This document shows, one piece after another, positions 35,781-47,016 of a stretch of 64,000 nucleotides of DNA. This stretch comes from Lepas anatifera (taxonomy: Eukaryota; Arthropoda; Thecostraca; Lepadidae), in assembly GCA_034440635.1 (NCBI GenBank), contig JAOTON010000897.1, forward strand, positions 3,217,001 to 3,281,000, given 5' to 3'. The notes beneath the pieces are model-generated. The model did not search any database, was not told where the DNA came from, and saw nothing but the letters and a program-made list of their open reading frames with translations. Positions within the stretch are counted from its first letter, which is position 1. Each line of letters opens with the position of its first letter. Both the position numbers and the translations under genes were made by a program.

Positions 35781-37714
35781 GTGACGATGCGGACGGTCAG
35801 ATCACGCAGGCGCTACTGCGCGGAGACATGCGAGAAGCTGTCCAACGCTGCCTGACCGCTGACCGTACCGCCGACGCTCTCATCGTTGCCATGGCGACGT
35901 CGCAGCAGCTGTTCGAGCAGACGCGTGACACCTATCTGCAGTCGATGAAGACGGACATGTCGCGTCTGATCTCGGCACTGGTGACGCGCGACTGGTCGGC
36001 AGTGGTGTCGCGCTGCGACCCAGGCTCCTGGCGCGAGGCTCTGGTGGCCGTGCTGACGCACGCGCCACCGGAGCAGACCTCGCCGCTGTGTGAGGCGCTG
36101 GGCGGCCGGCTGGAGCAGCAGCACACCGAGTCCATGTGGACCAGCGCGCTGCTGTGCTACGTCTGCGCCGGCAGTGTCGATAAGCTGGTGGCGTGTCTGG
36201 AGCGGACACGGCCCGACGCCACCTCGCCGGAGGCCGCGCAGGATGTCATCGAGCAGGCGCTGGTGCTGCGCCGCGCCGCGCAGCAGGTCGGCGTCGCGCC
36301 CGGCCTGACCTCTGCCGGCGTGCAGACCAAACTGCTGCGGCTGGCCGAGCTGCTGGCCTCGCAGGGCAGTCTGGAGACGGCGCTGTCCTATCTGGGCGAG
36401 TGTGGCGCGCCGGAGGCGGTGGCGCTGTGTGAGCGGCTGCAGCGGGCTCTGGCGCCGTCGGTGCAGCAGCAGGGACGGCAGGTGGTGCCCACGTCGAGAC
36501 AGGCGGCTACCCGACTGCCCAGCGGCGGGTCGGCCTACCAGCAGCCGTCGGCCCACGTACAGCCTAACATGCACGCCCCCAGCCAGCCGACGCCAGTGTT
36601 CCAGCCGCCGACGTCAGTGTTCCAGCCGCCGACTGGACAGTTCTCACCGGGCGCGCAGTTCCAGCCGCCGGTGGCCCCGGTGGCGCCACTGGTGCCGCAG
36701 CCGACGCCGGTACCCCAGCCGCCCTCCTCTGCGGCGGCGCCCACTGGCGGCTACAGACTGGGCGGGCGGCGTCAGTACGCTGCCGACCCCACCGTGACGG
36801 GCGGCGTCGGCGGCGTCAGCGGAGCATACCCGGGACAGTACGGCCTGGATGCCGGGTACCAGCCCCAGTCCTCGTACTCGCCATCGGTGCCGCAGCCGGC
36901 TGTTAGTTCGGCTCCGTACGGACAGGTGGCAGCACCGCAGCCGGACGTGTTCACACCCAACTTCAGCACGCCTGCGTACCAGCCGCCCGCCCCGTCCAAC
37001 TCGGTGTACCAGCCGAGTCCGCAGCCGGTGCAGCCGGAAATGCCCGGGGCGGTGCCCGGTGTCATGGCTCCGGCTGTCAGCAGCGGTCCCGGCTGGAACG
37101 ACCCTCCCCCGCTGCGCGCCAGTAAGAAGGCTGCCTCGATCACCTCCCCGCTGACAGCGGTGACACAGCCCATTTACAACCCGGCTGAGATGATGCAGCC
37201 GGTGCAGCCTTATGGCGTCCATCCGGGCCAGTACGGCGCGCCTTCCCCAGGTCAGATGCCCGCCTACCAGCCGCAGCAGCCTCAGTTCACTGCGCCGCCG
37301 GCCAGCCTGTCGCCGGCGCCCGCCCCGGCCCCGGCGCCGCCGCCGCCGCCGCCCGAGCCGCCGGCACCCAAGGGCCCGGTGCCGGCCGAGCACGAGGTGC
37401 TTCAGACCACTCTGGACCGGCTGCGGGACGTGTGCGCCGCCTCCGCCCCTTCGCCTCAGATCCGTCGGCGGTTAGATGACGTCACACGCAAACTGGAGGC
37501 GCTGTACGACATTCTGCGCGCCGGCCGCCTGTCGGCCACCACGGCCCAGGGCCTGCACCAGCTGATGCAGTACCTGCAGTACGGAGACATGGCCTCCGCC
37601 CAGCAGGTGGTGGCCAACGTGGTGGCCACCTCCAACTTCGCCGAGGTTTCTGCCTTCATGCCGGGAGTAAAAAGCTTGGTCCAAATTGCCGCCCAGCTGC
37701 AAGTGAAAATCTAG
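35781..37714 (+). CDS. Sec31, coding exon 2 (residues 540-1183)
   Basis: Begins after TTTCTTCAG at 35,780 and continues the frame of exon 1. Residues 541 to about 760 are the rest of the alpha-solenoid that dimerises to form the COPII cage edge, with ITQALLRGDMREAVQRCL and CYVCAGSVDKLVACLE. About 760-1075 is a Pro/Gln-rich linker. Within it W978-N979-D-P-P matches the motif whose Trp-Asn pair enters the Sar1-Sec23 active site in known Sec31. Residues 1076-1183 are the conserved C-terminal helical (SRA1-like) domain, containing LDDVTRKLEALYDILRAG and TSNFAEVSAFMPG. It stops with TAG at 37,712. The total of about 1,183 residues is close to the usual 1,200. Confidence 0.95.
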
Positions 37715-38636
37715 CTGGCTGACTGTCGCCATAGTGAAGGTCTGAATGAGATATCGGTCACGAGGGTAGACTGAAACAGGCTCTGCCCTCACTCCCAGAA
37801 ATGTTGAATTATTTTTGCAGATCTGGCTAATATGTCTTGAGAATGGTCAGTGAAACTTGTTAATCACTTGCTAGGTAGTCTCAGCAGATGATGGCATAAC
37901 ATGTCGAGAGAAATCTTTGTTTTCGGAGGTACGGAAGTGGTGGTTGCGCTCGCCACGGAGCAGTTGCGTGTGATGCGACAACCGAGGTGTTCGTTGCCAT
38001 TGACAAACTGCATCGTTTTGCCATGTGAACAGGTATACAGAGACATGAAGCTGATGTGGTTGAGGAATGCATGTACGAACGTGTGAGCATGAGCGCTAAA
38101 TCATCGATGTTTGAACGTTTGCATAATGATAACGAGCACCGGTCCAGCGCAGCAGTGTTTGCAGCTGGGCTTGCCTAGTTTCATTTTGTTCGCCACCAAA
38201 GCAAACATGAAAAGCTGCTGGCCTTTGTGTGGGTCTCGTCTGCTTATGCACCGCTAGCTAACCGGAGAGATGTGGGGCGTTTGGGCTCGAGGAAGCAGCG
38301 TTGAGAAGTGGTCTCGACCCACCGGCAGTTTCTCGGACTAATGCTGATTAGAGCAACCCTAAGCTCTGTTAGTTGAATTGGCCTCTTATGAATATCGGGA
38401 GTTTATTTTGGGGATAGGAATATGCCAGGGGAGGACGCGGGCTCTGACCAGAATACTTTTCCACCGTCTCGCACCATGACAACGACAGTAGTAACTGGCA
38501 CAAGGAAGAAGTTTGCGAAGTTTTGTTCCACGGGGCCTGCTTCGTTCGGTACATGGGAAAATATATTTAGTGGGACATCATAAAGCGTATGTGAGTGTTT
38601 TTCTCTTTATTGTGATGCATACAGGCTGTAAATAAA
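37715..38636 (+). other. Sec31 3' untranslated region (inferred)
   Basis: No coding region follows the Sec31 stop. The first good AATAAA I find is at 38,631-38,636. I infer that the 3' UTR may reach there, but an earlier variant signal could be used. Confidence 0.45.
38631..38636 (+). terminator. Candidate polyadenylation signal
   Basis: AATAAA within GCTGTAAATAAAAGCTAG, about 917 nt after the Sec31 stop. Usage is unproven. Confidence 0.35.
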
Positions 38637-38799
38637 AGCTAGTGATAATCTGAATGGTTTGTTGGGCGAGATACCAACTTTCAAGTTCAAACTTCGCAGA
38701 CAGTATTGTGCCTTACTGGCTGATCCGAGGGGGACTTGCCCGAACCCATTGACCACCAGCAAAAGCTGTGAAAATATTGATTTACACCTGGCCCACTTC

Positions 38800-38965
38800 G
38801 CTACCGGTAGTGTTACGCCGTCATATGCATAAGTGTCGCCACCGGCAAAAAAGTAGGGGGCCAGCCAAACTTCAAGCAGATGCTGACAGAAAATTTTCAA
38901 CATCAGGACCAAAACTGTTAGAATTTGGGCTCCTCGTTGCCTTCCGCAGCGGCTGGATATAAGAA
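38800..38965. repeat. Fragment related to the THAP transposon
   Basis: GTGTCGCCACCGGCAAAAAAG and GAATTTGGGCTCCTCGTTGCC match the end region of the THAP elements (47,840-47,970). It is truncated. 39,000-39,350 beyond it holds nothing else that I recognise. Confidence 0.5.
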
Positions 38966-39353
38966 TGTCCGGCTTTGTCTCATTTTGACAGATCAGGAAA
39001 TTCTTGGCCAAAAAGTGGGGGAGGGGGCAGACCCCCTGGCCCGACGCGTATGGTCACATGCACTGCTTCAAAGAGCATACAGATCAGCGGAACAGGGGCT
39101 TTACTCGCGGTATTTTGCGGCCTTGCTTTGCCTCACAAACCACTAGCAGGGTCGGATTCAGACCAACAGCTCAGGGAGGGGGGGGCAACGGGGCATGACA
39201 CCTTGAATGACATGTTTTATTCAGAAAATCCGCAAAAATCGGGAGGTTCAGGGGACAATGGCGGGTTCACCCACCCCCCACCCCAGATCCACAATTAGCC
39301 ACTGGAGGTTTTAAGCAGAAAACTCTAAAAGGGTAAAGCATTGAGAAGATACA

Positions 39354-39661
39354 AGCCCTGTTCCAGCTGTCAGCACAGTTTTGTCAGCACCAATCAGCGG
39401 GCCGCGTTGCGCCTACGTCACTGGACTGTAGCCTCTCCCCGGGAACTAGTTCTAGAGGTTTTACGGGCTGACGGCCTGCTGTTTGTGCTGATGAAACACC
39501 GTAAGTGCACGAAGTGCAGCCTAATATTTTTTAATGGTATAAAGGTTTAAGTTCCCTTTGCTTAGCACAAGCAAGAGGCGATTATGGCGCTGATGTTACT
39601 TTTCTAGAGGAGAGGTTAGAGGTCCTGCTGACAAAACTGTGCTGACAGCTGGAACAGGGCT
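39354..39661 (+). mobile_element. MITE family M, copy M1
   Basis: 308 bp with perfect long TIRs that begin AGCCCTGTTCCAGCTGTC and run about 36 bp, flanked by the 3-bp duplication ACA. The body has CCAATCAGCGGGCC and CTACGTCAC. Non-coding. Confidence 0.9.
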
Positions 39662-39668
39662 ACACATT

Positions 39669-39976
39669 AGCCCTGTTCCAGCTGTCAGCACAGTTTTGTC
39701 TGCAGGACCTCTAACCTCTCCTCCAGAAAAGTAACATCAGTGCCATAATCGCCTCTTGTTTGTGCTAAGCAAAGGGAACTCAAACCTTTACACCAGTAAA
39801 AATATTAGACTGCCACTTCGTGCACTTACTATTTTTCATCAGCGCAAACAGCAGGCCGTCAGCCCGTAAAACCTCTAGAACTAGTTCCCGGGGAGAGGCT
39901 ACAGTCCTGTGACGTAGGCGCAACGCGGCCCGCTGATTGGTGCTGACAAAACTCTGCTGACAGCTGGAACAGGGCT
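39669..39976 (-). mobile_element. MITE family M, copy M2
   Basis: 308 bp, inverted relative to M1 and 7 bp away, so M1 and M2 form a long hairpin. Confidence 0.9.
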
Positions 39977-40154
39977 TCTGCAAGCAGTTTATTTACTGCG
40001 ATCGTCAGTCTAAGGCTGATCCATCTGCAGGCTGATTCGATCGTAGAATAAGTATTTGCACAGTAATAGGCCAGGCTTCAATAACTTCAAAATAGAACTC
40101 GGCAAAAACGATGATGTGGGCTTATCTGGCAATGCTGAGTGATGAGATGATATG

Positions 40155-40933
40155 AGCCCTGTTCCAGCTGTCAGCAGAGTTTTGTCAGCACCAATCAGCG
40201 GGCCGCGTTGCGCCTACGTCACAGGACTGTAGCCTCTCCCCGGGAACTAGTTCTAGAGGTTTTACGGGCTGACGGCCTCAGGGGGCGGACATGAGATACT
40301 TCTCTAGAATTCTGGGGGGTTTTGAAGGTTCCACTTCTGGTTCTAACAGTTTTTTGGCAGCAAAATTTAACATGTAATTCCAATGGGACGGTTTGCAGGG
40401 GTTTGGGGCACGGGCCAATGGGAAAATGTAAGTGGTGCTTAAGGGTATATTTTTTATTTTTGGTATGTAAAATTGATCAAGCTATCTTCTGGGTGCAGCT
40501 TTTAGTCTCTAAAGCGCTTTTATAACAAGGAAAATCCACAATGAACTTCATGCTAATTCCTTCAGAATTCTGTTTCAAACGTTTCAATTACTCCAATCAA
40601 AACGCTGCATTCTACCTTATGCTAGCAAAATTAGAGTTATCTTGAACAAAACCCTTCAAAATACTGCCATATCCTCAACGTGCTGCCAAATAAGGCAGTC
40701 AGCTGGCTGTCATGTCCGAACCGTATCTATAGGAACCGTGGACGGCCTGCTGTTTGCGGTGATGAAAAATAGTAGGTGCACGAAGTGGCAGTCTGATATT
40801 TTTTAATGGTGTAAAGGCTTGAGTTTCCTTTGCTTAGCACAAACAAGAGGCGATTATGGCGCTGATGTTACTTTTCTGGAGGAGAGGTTAGAGGTGCTGC
40901 TGACAAAACTGTGCTGACAGGTGGAACAGGGCT
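40155..40933 (+). mobile_element. MITE family M, copy M3, interrupted
   Basis: Left part 40,155-40,278 and right part 40,741-40,933, flanked by the 3-bp duplication ATG. A 462-bp hAT-like insertion (40,279-40,740) splits it. Confidence 0.85.
40279..40740. mobile_element. hAT-like MITE inserted in M3
   Basis: Starts CAGGGGGCGGACATGA and ends GTCATGTCCGAACC...CCGTG, with a perfect 8-bp duplication GACGGCCT at 40,271-40,278 and 40,741-40,748. The near-terminal CGGACATGA is inverted at the other end. Non-coding. The 8-bp duplication and CAG start suggest hAT. Confidence 0.75.
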
Positions 40934-41050
40934 ATGGTTGGTGTGAAGGCTCCAACCACTTATTCAAAGTCACCTTTACGATGACGTCACCGTAGCGATA
41001 AAGTTTTCCTTCACCCATATGGTCCCAAGTAAAACTTTAGCCTTAGCCCT

Positions 41051-41969
41051 AGCCCTGTTCCAGCTGTCAGCAGAGTTTTGTCAGCACCAATCAGCGGGCC
41101 GCGTTGCGCCTACGTCACAGGACTGTAGCCTCTCCCCGGGAACTAGTTCTAGAGGTTTTACGGGCTGACGGTGTGCTGTTTGCGCTGATGAAAAATAGTA
41201 AGTGCACGAAGTGGCAGTCTAATATTTTTTAATGGTGTAAAGGTTTGAGTTCCCTTTACTTAGCACAACCAAGAGGCGATTATGGCGCTGATGTTACTTT
41301 TCTGGAGGAGAGGCTAGAGGTCCTGCTGACAAAACTGTGCTGACAGCTGGAACAGGGCTCCTGTTCCAGCTGTCAGCAGAGTTTTGTCAGCACCAATCAG
41401 CGGGCCGCGTTGCGCCTACGTCACAGGACTGTAGCCTCTCCCCAGGAACTAGTTCTAGAGGTTTTACGGGCTGACGGCCTGCTGTTTGCGCTGATGAAAA
41501 ATAGTAGGTGCACGAAGTGGCAGTCTGATATTTTTTAATGGTGTAAAGGTTTGAGTTTCCTTTGCTTAGCACAAACAAGAGGCGATTATGGCGCTGATGT
41601 TACTTTTCTGGAGGAGAAGTTAGAGGTGCTGCTGACAAAACTGTGCTGACAGGTGGAACAGGGCTCTTGTTCCAGCTGTCAGCACAGTTTTGTCAGCACC
41701 AATCAGCGGGCCGCGTTGCGCCTAAGTCACAGGACTGTAGCCTCTCCCCGGGAACTAGTTCTAGAGGTTTTACGGGCTGACGGCCTGCTGTTTGTGCTGA
41801 TGAAAAACCGTAAGTGCACGAAGTGCAGCTAATATTTTTTAATGGTATAAGGGTTTAATTTCCCTTTACTTTGCACAAACAAGAGGCGATTATGGCGCTG
41901 ATGTTACTTTTCTGGAGGAGAGGTTAGAGGTCCTGCTGAAAAAACTGTGCTGACAGCTGGAACAGGGCT
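41051..41969 (+). mobile_element. MITE family M, tandem copies M4-M5-M6
   Basis: Three head-to-tail copies: 41,051-41,359, 41,360-41,665 and 41,666-41,969. They share abutting ends reading AGGGCTCCTGTTCC or AGGGCTCTTGTTCC, so the inner copies lack their first few bases. Confidence 0.85.
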
Positions 41970-41984
41970 TTTATCAGCTTCATT

Positions 41985-43026
41985 AGCCCTGTTCCAGCTG
42001 TCAGCAGAGTTTTGTCAGCACCAATCAGCGGGCCGCGTTACGCCTACGTCACAGGACTGTAGCCTCTCCCGGGAACTAGTTCTAGAGGTTTTACGGGCTG
42101 ACGGCCCAGACCCCGTTCAAGTTGTTTGGCAGCATTACGTCATCATGGCTGGAGAGGCACTACAGTTACTATGCAGGGCATTGGAGAAATTGCACTTTTT
42201 CGAAGCTCTAAATGACCTATTTTAGAACTGTATCAACAGAACTTATATGGTTGAACAGAAAGCTAAAAGATTTTTATTTGTGAAACCATCAGACGTTTTG
42301 CAAAAACTCCAGTGAAGAATATTATTTTTACAAATTTTCCAGAGCGTGTCAAAATAAGGACACGTTCAGCACTAACAGCTGTTTGCAGTAAGACTAATCT
42401 CGATTTTGATTGGCTGTTGATTTCTGACCTTTGATTGGCTGTTGGTGGTACCTGCAGCAGAAGACAATAAACATCGGTGATCTCTTGAGCAAAGGTAAAT
42501 TTATTTCTCTCGGCTATTAAGTAGGCCTGAGTTGATCAAATAAATGCATGCCCTTTCAACAAATTCTTTGAAGTGTTGTAATTTTTTCATTAGATTTACG
42601 TAAGATACGCTGCTCGCCGTTGAGATCAAGGTTACTGTCAAATGGGTGAAACAAGTTAATTTCGATTTATACTAGATTGGTGCCAAATACGCCCAAACTT
42701 GGTATGTTCCAGCTGATCCTTCCAAAAACTTAGTAGAATCTCCTATAACTTAGTAGGAAAGGGCGGTGACGTCATCATGGGAGGACTATATTTAGTAGGA
42801 AACTTGGTTGTACCTTTAGTGAAAGTACCCTGTGACGGCCTACTGTTTGCGCTGATGAAAAATAGTAAGCGCACGAAGTGGCAGTCTAATATTTTTTAAT
42901 GGTGTAAAGGTTTGAGTTCCCTTTGCTTAGCAAAAACAAGAGGCGATTATGGCGCTGATATTACTTTTCTGGAGGAGAGGTTAGAGGTCCTGCTGACAAA
43001 ACTGTGCTGACAGCTGGAACAGGGCT
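41985..43026 (+). mobile_element. MITE family M, copy M7, interrupted
   Basis: Left part 41,985-42,106 and right part 42,833-43,026, flanked by the 3-bp duplication ATT. It is split by a 726-bp insertion. Confidence 0.85.
42107..42832. mobile_element. Second hAT-like insertion, in M7
   Basis: Starts CAGACCCCGTTC and ends GAAAGTACCCTG, with the 8-bp duplication TGACGGCC at 42,099-42,106 and 42,833-42,840. The sequence is unrelated to the insertion in M3, yet the target is one base off the same MITE position. ACGTCATCATGG occurs near both ends in direct orientation. No transposase found. Confidence 0.75.
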
Positions 43027-43051
43027 ATTGAAGGCCCTATTTCGCCTCATA

Positions 43052-43359
43052 AGCCCTGTTCCAGCTGTCAGCACAGTTTTGTCAGCACCAATCAGCGGGC
43101 CGCGTTGCGCCTAGGTCACAGGATTGTAGCCTCTCCCCGGGAACTAGTTCTAGAGGTTTTACGGGCTGATGGCCTGCTGTTTGCGCTGATGAAAAATAGT
43201 AAGTGCACGAAGTGGCAGCCTAATATTTTTAATGGTATAAAGGATTAATTTCCCTTGGCTTAGCACAAACAAGAGGCGATTATGCCACTGATGTTACTTT
43301 TCTGGAGGAGAGGTTAGAGGTCCTGCTGACAAAACTGTGCTGACAGCTGGAACAGGGCT
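43052..43359 (+). mobile_element. MITE family M, copy M8
   Basis: 308 bp with left flank ATA. Its right flank is also ATA once the THAP transposon inserted next to it is removed (AT before it, ATA after it). Confidence 0.9.
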
Positions 43360-43361
43360 AT

Positions 43362-45155
43362 TGACCCCGGTCACGCTCACCAGAGGCGCTAGTGCTCCCT
43401 CCAAGATGGCCGCGAAAGAGGGACTCCTAAAGGTAAACAACGTTAGTGGGGCCTGAGAATAGCATGGTAAGCGGTGAATTATACGTGTTTTATGTTTGGT
43501 ATGTGGCAGCAGCTTATAACCAGCCACTGCGGAAGGCAGAGAAGAATCCAAATTCGAAGAGTTTTTGGTCCCAAGGAGCAAAGCTTGCAGTCAGCATCAG
43601 GTTGAAGTTTGCTGCCCCCCCACTTCTTTGCCAGTGGCAACGCTTGTGTTTGGAAACGCATTTTCCATCGTACATTCAAACTGGAATTTCAGACAGCTTG
43701 AAACAAATAAAAGGCGTATATCTACCGAATTATTTCAAGATGTCAGTTTTCCGGGTTAAAAAGGAATGCAGCCACATGTGGCTGCATTCCTGCAGGCATC
43801 TCCGGTGGCGACGCTTGTGTTTGGAAACGCATTTTCCATCGTACATTCAAACTGGAATTTCAGACAGCTTGAAACAAATAAAAGGCGTATATCTACCGAA
43901 TTATTTCAAGATGTCAGTTTTCCGGTCTAAAAGGAATGCAGCCACATGTGGCTGCATTCCTGCAGGCGGATCCAGGGGGACGGCAAAGTGGGCACATGTC
44001 CCATAGGCAGATCCAAGGGGCAAATGGAGTATGTGCCCCCACCATCGACCCTCGGCGCCCCCTGAAATGGCCACGCCCCTGAAAGTTCGCTTCCCACCAC
44101 CACCCCCTCCCAGGATACAAAAGTCGGATCCCACCGATAAGATTTTGCTCCCATCCGATATGGTTTCCCGGTCAAGAATGGTGCGCCGCCCCCGGGAAGG
44201 TGTCCCCTGATCGGCAATCCTGGATCCGCCTATGATGACGGCCCAAGGATTAAGGCTTACTTCTGCTAGAAGCAGGCTCAAGGGAGTGGAAGGAGGCATA
44301 AGCGGAACTGGAGATTGCCTCACAGCCAGTCTGCAAAGTATGGCAGCATGCCAGACGAGTCGCACCAGCCATCTAAAATTCTCGCACCACCAGCCTCCAA
44401 AAATTTGCACCAATCTGCCACATACCAGGGAAAAATGCACCCATTCCTACCCCTACAATGCAATGCTACCTCAATTATTAGTCAGTTAAGGACTTTTTAT
44501 AAGGCACCTCCCGTGTCTTAATGGCTATTCAGCCATTATTTGTTTAGTTTAAGTGTCACTAACCTCGCAAACTCGCACCAGGTTGATAAAGTTCGCACCA
44601 CTCGGCCTGTCTCCAAGGGAACTCGCACGGACGAGATCTCGTCGAAAATGCCATACTTTGCACACTGGCCTCACAGCAGCGTACCAGGTGGATGTGAATG
44701 GAAGTCAGATATCTGAAAATATCTGCAACGGACAGCAGCATTTGAGCCTATCTTCTTCACAATTCTCAGTTTCGACTTCCACTGCTTGGACAGCACCTTA
44801 TCCTGAGGAAATTTGTGAAAGCTGAGACTTGGACACTTTCTTCGGAAGGACACACACTGAGGAACGCAGCAGTTCTGATTGGATGTAATGGTTATCCGTC
44901 TCACCTCCATTTTCCTTGAACTTTCCAAGATTATAACAAACAAGAAAATAACGCCAGTCTTCAATATTCACGTCCACCCAACATGAATTACACTTTTTCA
45001 CAGCAACGAGTTCACCACGACTGAAAATAAACTTTCAAAATCTATATCGCGTTCAACAATGCGCCGGATATGAAGCAGCCTCGCCAGACGTCAGTCCCTC
45101 TACTGGCGTTTTAAAAAAAATCCGCCAGGTGCCAACACTTCGATGACCGAGGCCA
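43362..45155 (-). mobile_element. THAP-encoding DNA transposon, left copy
   Basis: 1,794 bp with TIRs TGACCCCGGTCACG (left) and CGATGACCGAGGCCA (right; its complement TGGCCTCGGTCATCG matches the left end imperfectly). Flanked by AT on both sides. Removing the element plus one AT restores the 3-bp duplication of M8, which fixes the boundaries. The interior holds a THAP-domain frame on the - strand, a GGATCC-ended repeat (43,973-44,237) and a direct duplication (43,620-43,760 / 43,800-43,940). No catalytic transposase domain is visible, so it is probably non-autonomous. Confidence 0.85.
44671..44911 (-). pseudogene. THAP zinc finger, damaged copy
   Basis: Reads CCVPQC, then SFHKFP, W and CRYF, in the order of a THAP (C2CH) DNA-binding domain, starting at a Met followed by EVRRIT. 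The position expected to be the zinc-binding His is Tyr (CRYF instead of CRHF), so zinc binding should be lost. The frame ends soon after the finger. THAP fingers bind transposon ends or target DNA in P-element-like transposases. Confidence 0.75.
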
Positions 45156-45726
45156 ATAGACGGGGATATAGTGCGTCGTTATATCCCCACAGTATGGTGA
45201 TATAACTCGGTAGGTATGTTGTCAATGCGTTACTGCAGCCGTGTAACTGCCATATAATTCTGTGACGTCACCTTGGGGATGGAATTCCTTATATGGGCCA
45301 ACCAAAAGTAATCTTGGATTTGAGATCTCCGCCTTTGGATTTGAGGGACACAAAGTACGAATTTTTGGTGAGTTTTGGATTCAATGGCTGAGTGCGGTAT
45401 TTTATTCTGGCGTTGCTGGGCGTTGGCAATAATTGTAGATTGTCATATGGTTTATGGTCATAGTGTTTTCTTAGTCCTATGGTAGTTATTTGCGGTATTA
45501 TGGTAGTAGGCAGATCACATCTCACGTTTCAAAAGATCACATCAGAATGTCCAAAGTTCAAAGGGTCTAATGTTCATAGCTTCCATTCTTTGAAAGTTAG
45601 ACCTTTTGAATAAGAAGTCCAACAATCAAAAGGTCCAAAGAGGCGTGCTCAGATGCATGAGAGTGGGGTGCATGATGCCGCAGAGGTGTGCTAAGGCACA
45701 TGATAATAGGAGGAAATGAGGGTTAT

Positions 45727-45982
45727 GTTAGGTTAGGTTAGGTTAGGTTAGGTTAGGTTAGGTTAGGTTAGGTTAGGTTAGGTTAGATTAGGTTAGGTTA
45801 GGTTAGGTTAGGTTAGGTTAGGTTAGGTTAGGTTAGGTTAGGTTAGGTTAGGTTAGGTTAGGTTAGGTTAGGTTAGGTTAGGTTAGGTTAGGTTAGATTA
45901 GGTTAGGTTAGGTTAGGTTAGGTTAGGTTAGGTCAGGTCAGGTCAGGTCAGGTCAGGTCAGGTCAGGTCAGGTCAGGTCAGG
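45727..45982 (+). repeat. (TTAGG)n to (TCAGG)n array, left arm
   Basis: About 41 units of TTAGG (45,727-45,932, with two TTAGA variants near 45,785 and 45,895) pass without interruption into about 10 units of TCAGG (45,931-45,982). TTAGG is the common arthropod telomere repeat and TCAGG is the telomere repeat of many beetles. Confidence 0.95.
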
Positions 45983-46251
45983 TGTGTATGCCCTTGGTCC
46001 CTATTTTCCTAGTCTGGGGATATCACCCCTCTTTCCATAATCTGAGTGCGCCTCTGGTCTGAGTACCACTTTATGCTATTCCTCTAACCCTCCCTCCTTC
46101 TGTCTGTTTCACCTCTTGGGTTTTTCTTGAAGAATGTGGGGATATTTCTAAAACATTTCCCAAAGTGGTAACCAGACCAGAGGAGCACTCAGAATCTGGA
46201 AAAAGGGGTGATATCCCCAAATTAGGAAATAGGGACCAAGAGCATACACAA

Positions 46252-46344
46252 CTGACCTGGCCTGACCTGACATGACCTGACCTGACCTGACCTAACCTAA
46301 CCTAACCTAACCTAACCTAACACCTAACCTAACCTAACCTAACC
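46252..46344 (-). repeat. (TTAGG)n to (TCAGG)n array, right arm
   Basis: On the - strand the same order is seen: about 10 units of TTAGG outside (46,291-46,344, one with an extra AC) and about 8 of TCAGG inside (46,252-46,291, some variant). It is much shorter than the left arm. Confidence 0.95.
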
Positions 46345-46750
46345 CTCATTTCCTCCTATTGTCATGTGTCTTAGCACGCCTCTGCAGCATCATGCACCCC
46401 ACTCTCGTGCATCTGAGCGCGCCTCTTTGGACCTTTTGATTGTTGGACTTCTTATTCAAAAGGTCTAACTTTCAAAGAATGGAAGCTATTGGCCTCGGTC
46501 ATCGAAAGTGTTGGCACCTGGCGGATTTTTTTGGAAACGCCAGTAGAGGGACTGACGTCTGGCGCGGCTGCTTCATATCCGGCGCATTTGTAAATAAACT
46601 CCTTGGTTCCTACACGGTTCCTATGGTAACGGATTTTCAGTCGTGGTAAACTCGTGAAAGAGCGTGGTTATACGTGGCGTTGGGTGGACGTGAATATTGA
46701 AGACTGGCGTTATTTTCTTGTTTGTTATAATCTTGGAAAGTTCAAAGAAA

Positions 46751-46966
46751 ATGGAGAAGAGACGGATAACCATTAGATCCAATCAGAAATGCTGCGTTCC
46801 TCAGTGTGTATCCTTCCGAAGGAAGTGTCGAAGTCTCAGCTTTCACAAGTTTCCTCAGCATAAGGTGCTGTCCGAGCAGTGGAAGTTGAAACTGAGAATT
46901 GGGAAGAAGATAGGCTCAAATGCTGCTGTCTGTTGCAGACATTTTCAGCCATCTGACTTCCATTGA
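46751..46966 (+). CDS. THAP-type zinc finger protein, short
   Basis: From MEKRRITIRSNQ the frame has CCVPQC, SFHKFP, W and a CCRHF motif, so Cys, Cys, Cys and His of the C2CH finger are all present. It ends about 70 residues in, right after the finger (SDFH, stop). An in-frame upstream Met at 46,697 would add a hydrophobic stretch. THAP domains recognise specific DNA and are found in P-element and Kolobok transposases and many host factors. A bare finger could act as a regulator, or be one exon of a longer spliced product, which I cannot see. Confidence 0.65.
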   Translation: MEKRRITIRSNQKCCVPQCVSFRRKCRSLSFHKFPQHKVLSEQWKLKLRIGKKIGSNAAVCCRHFQPSDFH

Positions 46967-47016
46967 CATCCACCTGGTAAGCGGCTGTGAGGCCAGTGTA
47001 CAAAGTATGGCATTTT

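Noticed and set aside
39341..39550. Short open frames in the MITE cluster (and on the - strand at 39,780-39,983)
   Set aside because: The same frame recurs in each MITE copy and has no domain; these are repeat shadows.
45727..46344. A chromosome end or head-to-head telomere fusion
   Set aside because: Non-telomeric sequence continues on both sides, and the arms share non-telomeric core and outer blocks, so an inverted element explains more than a simple fusion.
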